DNA of 64,000 bases, from contig CP054189.1 of NCBI GenBank assembly GCA_015709495.1, positions 2,666,001 through 2,730,000 of the forward strand, in the 5' to 3' direction. A program made the position numbers and the translations under genes. Origin of the DNA: Chthonomonadaceae bacterium. Lineage in GTDB: Bacteria > Armatimonadota > Fimbriimonadia > Fimbriimonadales > Fimbriimonadaceae. Shown here piece by piece: positions 60,089 through 64,000 of the stretch. Every line of letters begins with the position of its first letter. Position 1 is the stretch's first letter. The notes beneath the pieces are model-generated. The model worked only from the letters and a program-made list of their open reading frames with translations. It did not search any database and was not told the DNA's origin.

Positions 60089-61164
60089 CGCCTGAGGAAC
60101 CGCTTCCCGACGATCTTGCCGGGTTCGAGCTTTCCCCTGACGTCGACTTCGCACGTCGAGTCCAATGCCACCGAGGAGTCGAGAAGGGCAAAGGCGATCG
60201 AACGGCCCAGCGTGGGCGAATACACCCCGCTCGTAATCCGCCCCACCTCGCTTCCTGAAACCCAGACTGGCATCTCCGGCTGAAGGAGGCGTTTGGAGTC
60301 GAGCACCAGCCCGAAGATTTTCCGGGGCGTGCCTTCGGCTCTCGCCTGCGCGATGGGGTCGCTGCCGAGGAAAGGCTTGGTTTTCGAAATCACCCAGCCC
60401 AAACCGGCCGCGATGGGGCTGAGGTCGTCGCTCAATTCGTGGCCGTAAAGAGGCAGGCCCGCTTCCACTCTGAGCGTGTCTCTCGCCCCGAGTCCACAGG
60501 GGACCACTCCCACGCTCCTCAACCGCTCCCACAGCTTGGGGCCGTCTTCCGCTGAGCAGATGAGTTCAAAACCGTCCTCACCGGTGTAGCCTGACCTTGG
60601 AGCAAGGCAGCGCACCCCCCCGATTTCGGCCTCCACCAAACCGAAAAGCGGAGCGGAAAGGAGAGCGTTCGGGTTGCTCGACATCCCTGCCAACAGGTTG
60701 GCCGCCTGCGGGCCCTGGACGGCGATCATCGCCGTTTCGTCCGTGCGGTCCTGAATCTCCACCCCATAGGAGTTGTGCGCCCTGAGCCACGCCACGTCCT
60801 TGTCGTGGTTCGCCGCGTTGACCACCATTCGGAAGAACTCGCCGCTGACCCGGTAGAGAATGATGTCGTCGACGCATCCACCGCGATCGTTGGGCAGGAG
60901 CGAGTACTGCCCTGCCCCGTCCCCCAGCTTCGAGACGTCGTTGGTGGTGATCCACTCGACGAACTCGAATGCGCGCTCTCCTCGCAGTTCGAGGCGGGCC
61001 ATGTGGCTCACGTCGAACATCCCCGCGCCGTTTCGAACCGCCAAAGTCTCGGCGATGATCCCCTGATACTGGACGGGCATGTCGTACCCGGCGAACGGAA
61101 CCATCTTCCCGCCGAGGGCGACGTGCGAACCGTGGAGGGGCGTGCGGAGGATCGTTTCACTCAT
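60085..61164 (-). CDS. gcvT: GcvT, aminomethyltransferase of the glycine cleavage system
   Basis: T-protein that releases ammonia from aminomethyl-lipoyl H-protein and makes methylene-tetrahydrofolate. The 359-residue length is normal: GKMVPFAGYDMPVQY, MFDVSHMARLELRG (folate site Asp), QYSLLPNDRGGCVDDIIL, APRSGYTGEDGFEL, GARDTLRVEAGLPLYGHEL, and SGVYSPTLGRSIAFAL. Other gcv genes are absent nearby. A TATACT (61172-61177) lies seven bases before the ATG, suggesting a leaderless message. It is divergent from the regulator at 61272. Confidence 0.96.
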   Translation of the reverse strand: MSETILRTPLHGSHVALGGKMVPFAGYDMPVQYQGIIAETLAVRNGAGMFDVSHMARLELRGERAFEFVEWITTNDVSKLGDGAGQYSLLPNDRGGCVDDIILYRVSGEFFRMVVNAANHDKDVAWLRAHNSYGVEIQDRTDETAMIAVQGPQAANLLAGMSSNPNALLSAPLFGLVEAEIGGVRCLAPRSGYTGEDGFELICSAEDGPKLWERLRSVGVVPCGLGARDTLRVEAGLPLYGHELSDDLSPIAAGLGWVISKTKPFLGSDPIAQARAEGTPRKIFGLVLDSKRLLQPEMPVWVSGSEVGRITSGVYSPTLGRSIAFALLDSSVALDSTCEVDVRGKLEPGKIVGKRFLRR

Positions 61165-61171
61165 ACCCGCG

Positions 61172-61177
61172 AGTATA
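61172..61177 (-). promoter_or_regulatory. -10-like element seven bases before gcvT
   Basis: TATACT on the minus strand at 61172-61177, separated from the ATG at 61164 by seven bases. The -35 position is poor. If used, transcription begins at or near the start codon. Confidence 0.4.
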
Positions 61178-61207
61178 CAGGCTCGCGAGAAATGTTGGCG
61201 AACTTGG

Positions 61208-61236
61208 TTGACGTGAATTTCTATCTACTATATAGT
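61208..61236 (+). promoter_or_regulatory. Sigma-70-type promoter of the small sigma-region-4-like gene
   Basis: TTGACG at 61208-61213, 17-base spacer, TATAGT at 61231-61236. Transcription should start near 61243, inside the second palindrome region. The -10 is contained in the first of two palindromic operators. Confidence 0.75.
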
Positions 61237-61260
61237 AGACATATAGTTACTATATAGTAG
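61225..61260 (+). promoter_or_regulatory. Tandem palindromic operators
   Basis: Two near-identical sites: CTACTATATAGTAG at 61225-61238 (perfect 14-base palindrome) and TTACTATATAGTAG at 61247-61260, with the perfect 12-base core TACTATATAGTA at 61226-61237 and 61248-61259. Centres are 22 bases apart, two helical turns. The first covers the -10 and the second covers the transcription start and reaches the ribosome site region (GAGGA). This is a classic repressor arrangement. Confidence 0.75.
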
Positions 61261-61271
61261 AGGACCACCCC

Positions 61272-61727
61272 ATGACAGAACAAGACCTTTCGTTTGTTGC
61301 CGACGCGCTGCTGTCGCTATGCGACCGGAACGACGACGCTCCCTTTTACACCGAAGACATCATGAGGTCGAAGCTCAAGCGAGCTGAGATCAAAGACCCG
61401 AAGGCAGGGCACTGCGTTTTGCCTCGCGCCGAGAGCGAGCTGTTTCGGCGGGAACTCAACGAGCTTTTCGAGGCAGCGGGCCTTACGGAGCGGCAATATG
61501 AGGTGCTGCTCCTTCGGCTGGACGGATGGACGTTCGAGGAGATCGGCGCGAAGGGTGGCCACAGCAAGCAAGGCGCCCAGAACATTTTTCTTCAGGCGCT
61601 CAAGAAGCTTGTGCGCACTTTCCGCGTCTATCGCTTCAGAGGACTCAGCGACGTGTATGAGCAAGAGACCCACCGAGGGGCCCGATTTCGGCCCTTTGGT
61701 ACAATGGGAGCGCAACCGCGCACTTGA
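61272..61727 (+). CDS. Small HTH protein resembling sigma-factor region 4
   Basis: A 151-residue protein. Residues about 70-118 (LTERQYEVLLLRLDGWTFEEIG then KQGAQNIFLQALKKLVRTF) form a helix-turn-helix like sigma region 4 or a LuxR/ECF tail. There is no recognisable sigma region 2. The N-terminal 65 residues are charged and helical; the C-terminus is basic. The start ATG 61272 has GAGGA seven bases upstream. The two palindromes at its promoter suggest autoregulation, either by this protein or by another repressor. The zinc-ribbon TPR gene starts 46 bases downstream. Confidence 0.7.
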   Translation: MTEQDLSFVADALLSLCDRNDDAPFYTEDIMRSKLKRAEIKDPKAGHCVLPRAESELFRRELNELFEAAGLTERQYEVLLLRLDGWTFEEIGAKGGHSKQGAQNIFLQALKKLVRTFRVYRFRGLSDVYEQETHRGARFRPFGTMGAQPRT

Positions 61728-61772
61728 CGGTCAGGGGTTCGTTTGTTCGGGGGCATCGCGGGGTGTACGTTC

Positions 61773-63062
61773 ATGAGCATGGTGATTTGCAGCCACTGTC
61801 AGACGGCTAACAGCTTGGATTCCCACTTTTGCAAGCAGTGCGGCAAGGAGGTCCCGGAGGCTGAGCGCCAGCAAGCGCAAGCGAAGCTCGCCGAGTTGAT
61901 TTCGGAGGGGTATAAGGCTTTCAGCGAGGGGCGAACGGAAGAAGCGCTCCTGATTTCGGAAAACGCCCTTGGCTCGGAGCCTTCGAACGCGAACGCGCTC
62001 TCGCTCAAGGGGATGTGTTTCGAGCGCAACAAGCGGTATGCGGAAGCGCTCGAGTGCTTTGAGCAGGTCGTCCGGCAAAACCCCGATTCCGCTCTCGACC
62101 GCATCAAAGTCACGCACCTTCGCAACACGATTTCCGCCAAGTTGGTGGAGGAGCCGCAAGCTCCCGACAAGCGACGGATTCTGCTGGCCTCGATCTCAGC
62201 GACGGTCCTTGTCGTCGCAAGCGGAATCGCGATCGGCGGATTTGCCAATTGGGGCAATCCCGATGCAGGCAAGCGGACGGCAGAACTCAGTAAGCCCCAG
62301 CCCAACCCATTCGACCTCGATTCGAGGCTTGCGGCAGGGGGCGGCGCTTCGACTTCCAATTCCGGCGAGAGCCCGGCGGCCCAACCCCAAGGCGGTTCAG
62401 GTTCAGGGAGCGAAGCGACGGGAAGCGCGCTTCCGCCACCTTCGGGCAGGCAGGTTCCGGGGATCAGCGGCTCGCGGACTCCACCTTGGCAGCCCCCCGA
62501 ACTGGGCGCGGGGGTCGTCGTTCGGCCGGAGGGCGCGATTCCCGGTGGATCGGATTCGGGCGCAGCGACAGGAGGCGGATCGGGGACTTTACCGAACGTC
62601 GGAGGCAGCACAGGCGGCAACGCGGGATCGAACCGCGGACCCGACTCGCTCGATCCGGGTTTCGGCGCTCAAACGCCGCCAGATACGGGCATCATCGACA
62701 TTCGGGTGAGCAAGCCGGACGTAACCGGGGGCGGGCAATCGGTCGACCCCCAGACGAGCCGGAATCAAGCGGAGGCGCTGCTACGGACCGCGCGCGATTT
62801 GTTCCTTGCCGGCAAGTTCGCGGACGCCGCAAGAACCTACGAAGCGGCTCTTCGCGCTGGATCGGACCCCGCGTCGACGAACCAGCGACTTGCCCAATGT
62901 TACGCGAAGCTGGGAAGGAAATCCGACGCCCTCAACGCCTACACAAAGGCGATCGCATCGTATGAAAGCCAGATTGCGAGCGGTACGGGCAACGCGTCGG
63001 TGTTGAAGGCCTCGTTGGATGCCTGCAAGCAGTCGTTGCTGGTGCTGCGTGGCGGAGGATAG
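61773..63062 (+). CDS. Membrane protein with zinc ribbon and two TPR regions, unknown
   Basis: A 429-residue protein. Residues about 5-25 hold a zinc ribbon, CSHC and CKQC. Residues about 35-130 are a cytoplasmic TPR region (GRTEEALLISENALGSEPSN, RYAEALECFEQVVRQNPDS). A membrane helix spans about 135-158. The next 180 residues are low-complexity Gly/Ser/Pro/Thr, and residues about 335-415 are a second TPR-like region (AEALLRTARDLFLAGKFAD) outside the membrane. ATG 61773 is chosen; ATG 61779 is close by. It probably bridges cytoplasmic and periplasmic partners. It is four bases from the next gene. Confidence 0.7.
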   Translation: MSMVICSHCQTANSLDSHFCKQCGKEVPEAERQQAQAKLAELISEGYKAFSEGRTEEALLISENALGSEPSNANALSLKGMCFERNKRYAEALECFEQVVRQNPDSALDRIKVTHLRNTISAKLVEEPQAPDKRRILLASISATVLVVASGIAIGGFANWGNPDAGKRTAELSKPQPNPFDLDSRLAAGGGASTSNSGESPAAQPQGGSGSGSEATGSALPPPSGRQVPGISGSRTPPWQPPELGAGVVVRPEGAIPGGSDSGAATGGGSGTLPNVGGSTGGNAGSNRGPDSLDPGFGAQTPPDTGIIDIRVSKPDVTGGGQSVDPQTSRNQAEALLRTARDLFLAGKFADAARTYEAALRAGSDPASTNQRLAQCYAKLGRKSDALNAYTKAIASYESQIASGTGNASVLKASLDACKQSLLVLRGGG

Positions 63063-63065
63063 CCT

Positions 63066-64000
63066 GTGACTTGGAGGCTCTCCAGCGTCTTTCTCCTTCT
63101 CTTCTCTTTCGCAGCCTTTTCGCTCGCCGTCCCCACGCTCTTCGTCGTCCAACTCGTCAGCCCCGAGTCTGCGGAAGCTCCTGTCGACGTACCTGCTGCG
63201 AGCGCACTATCGGCCCACATCGACGACGACGGCAGGGTCTTCCCCATCATTTGGAGCCTCACTGACCCGATTTTTCGCGCCGCGGTTGACAACGGAACGC
63301 TGAAGAACCTTCCCGAGCGCCCCGACCGGGACTCGGCTCTCCGCGCGGCGCAAACCCTGAAAGCTCAATACACCCTCATTTTCACCGCTCGGACGCGGGA
63401 AGGACATGTCGAGTTCGAGGCATGGTTGTTTGAGGGCCGCCGCCAGGTGTGGACGGACAAGCGGGAACTCATGTCGTCCGGGACGGGGAACGATCTCAGC
63501 AACGCGCTCGATACGGTCGGAAGAACTTACGCGATGCTCTTGGGGGCGGGCCCCTTCAAGAACCTCCCTCAGCAGCGAAAAATCGCGACTCCCGACCCTG
63601 GGAGCGGGCAGAGGCCCAACGTGAGCCTCGATCCTGGGTCGCTCGAAGACGACGCAGGCAAGGAGCTTGTGGCCGAGGCTGCCAAGCAGATCAAGGCCGG
63701 AAAGTTCGCCCTCGGAATCAACTTGCTCCGCGACTGCGTGGACCTTGCGCCCTTCGATATCACGCGGCGCAAAGCGCTCTGTGTCGCGCTCCTCGGGGCG
63801 CAACTCAACCTCGAAGCAGCGCGGGAAGCCCGATTGGCTTCGGAGATGTTTCCTCAGGATATTGAGCTTCGGGTGATCTCGGCCCGCGGATGGCTCGGGG
63901 CGGGCAACCAAACGGAAGCGCTGACCGACCTGAACGAAGCGATCGCGCGCAAGCCGGAAAGCCCTGAGACGCGCCTACTGCTCGGCGAGGTGCAGTTGCT
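63066..64000 (+). CDS. Exported TPR-type protein, truncated by the window end
   Basis: An open frame from GTG 63066, four bases after the previous stop TAG, to the last base, covering 311 codons without a stop. The N-terminus (LSSVFLLLFSFAAFSLAVP) is a signal peptide or anchor. A domain of about 120 residues follows (FPIIWSLTDPIFRAAVDNG, AQYTLIFTARTREGHVEFEAWLFEG), then TPR-like helices from about residue 205 (GKFALGINLLRDCVDLAPFD, AREARLASEMFPQDIELRV, ALTDLNEAIARKPES). It forms one unit with the upstream TPR gene. The family is not recognised. Confidence 0.7.
   Translation, partial: MTWRLSSVFLLLFSFAAFSLAVPTLFVVQLVSPESAEAPVDVPAASALSAHIDDDGRVFPIIWSLTDPIFRAAVDNGTLKNLPERPDRDSALRAAQTLKAQYTLIFTARTREGHVEFEAWLFEGRRQVWTDKRELMSSGTGNDLSNALDTVGRTYAMLLGAGPFKNLPQQRKIATPDPGSGQRPNVSLDPGSLEDDAGKELVAEAAKQIKAGKFALGINLLRDCVDLAPFDITRRKALCVALLGAQLNLEAAREARLASEMFPQDIELRVISARGWLGAGNQTEALTDLNEAIARKPESPETRLLLGEVQL

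Overview
The window reads as ordinary chromosome from a GC-rich, diderm-type bacterium. My best placement is Armatimonadota (Fimbriimonas-like). This is inference from two short PEP-CTERM tails of the PEPA-type followed by a hydrophobic stretch and LLRRRKK/LLRRKRK, a cell-division cluster carrying DUF881 and DUF1290 genes, a MurC-Ddl fusion, and many lone enzymes scattered as in that phylum. There is no IS element, prophage, CRISPR array, rRNA or tRNA that I can recognise.

Region 1 (1-17050, all minus strand) is a compact division and cell wall (dcw) operon. From a good sigma-70 promoter at 17017-17046 it runs mraZ, rsmH, ftsL-like, ftsI, murE, murF, mraY, murD, ftsW, murG, murC-ddl (one fused gene), ftsQ, DUF881, DUF1290 (sbp), ftsA and the first codons of ftsZ at the window edge. 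Nearly every junction is a 1-4 base gap or an ATGA/GTGA/TTGA overlap. murB is absent from its usual slot. A strong hairpin sits in the leader just before mraZ.

Region 2 (17100-27700, mostly minus) holds the N-terminal half of a split B12-dependent methionine synthase, a secreted CHRD/PEP-CTERM protein, an M28 peptidase, mutY overlapping guaA, a divergent mscL, and a two-gene glycosidase operon (GHL10-like and GH29).

Region 3 (27700-36360, plus) holds a TPR/GT41 glycosyltransferase, a secreted unknown, the C-terminal half of methionine synthase, a double GNAT protein, a PIG-L deacetylase gene interrupted by an in-frame TGA, an OsmC-like protein, tpiA with an insertion, and an acyl-CoA thioesterase.

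Region 4 (36360-46700) has a minus-strand run (Tat-exported amidase, PepSY membrane protein, single-pass sensor-like protein, orphan PilB-type ATPase) and a plus-strand run (EamA transporter, hydrolase-like secreted protein, grpE, glmM, coaX), converging on a helix-hairpin-helix protein.

Region 5 (46780-54500) is a three-gene envelope operon on the minus strand (Ig-like secreted protein, outer-membrane barrel, TPR plus catalytically dead caspase-fold protein), then an HAD phosphatase, an HDOD protein, a Gfo/Idh/MocA oxidoreductase and a second PEP-CTERM protein.

Region 6 (54500-64000) has sucC without sucD, an HxlR-type regulator with a palindromic operator, aspS, a DUF1080 protein, a Spy-like lipoprotein, gcvT, and a small sigma-region-4-like regulator under a promoter overlapped by two near-identical palindromes. 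This is followed by a zinc-ribbon/TPR membrane protein and a truncated TPR protein running off the window.

The most unusual items are the palindrome-controlled regulator at 61208-61727 with its TPR neighbours, the pseudo-caspase/barrel/Ig operon, the split MetH, the MurC-Ddl fusion with non-canonical ligase residues, and the PIG-L nonsense codon. No single locus is clearly a new defence or mobile system.
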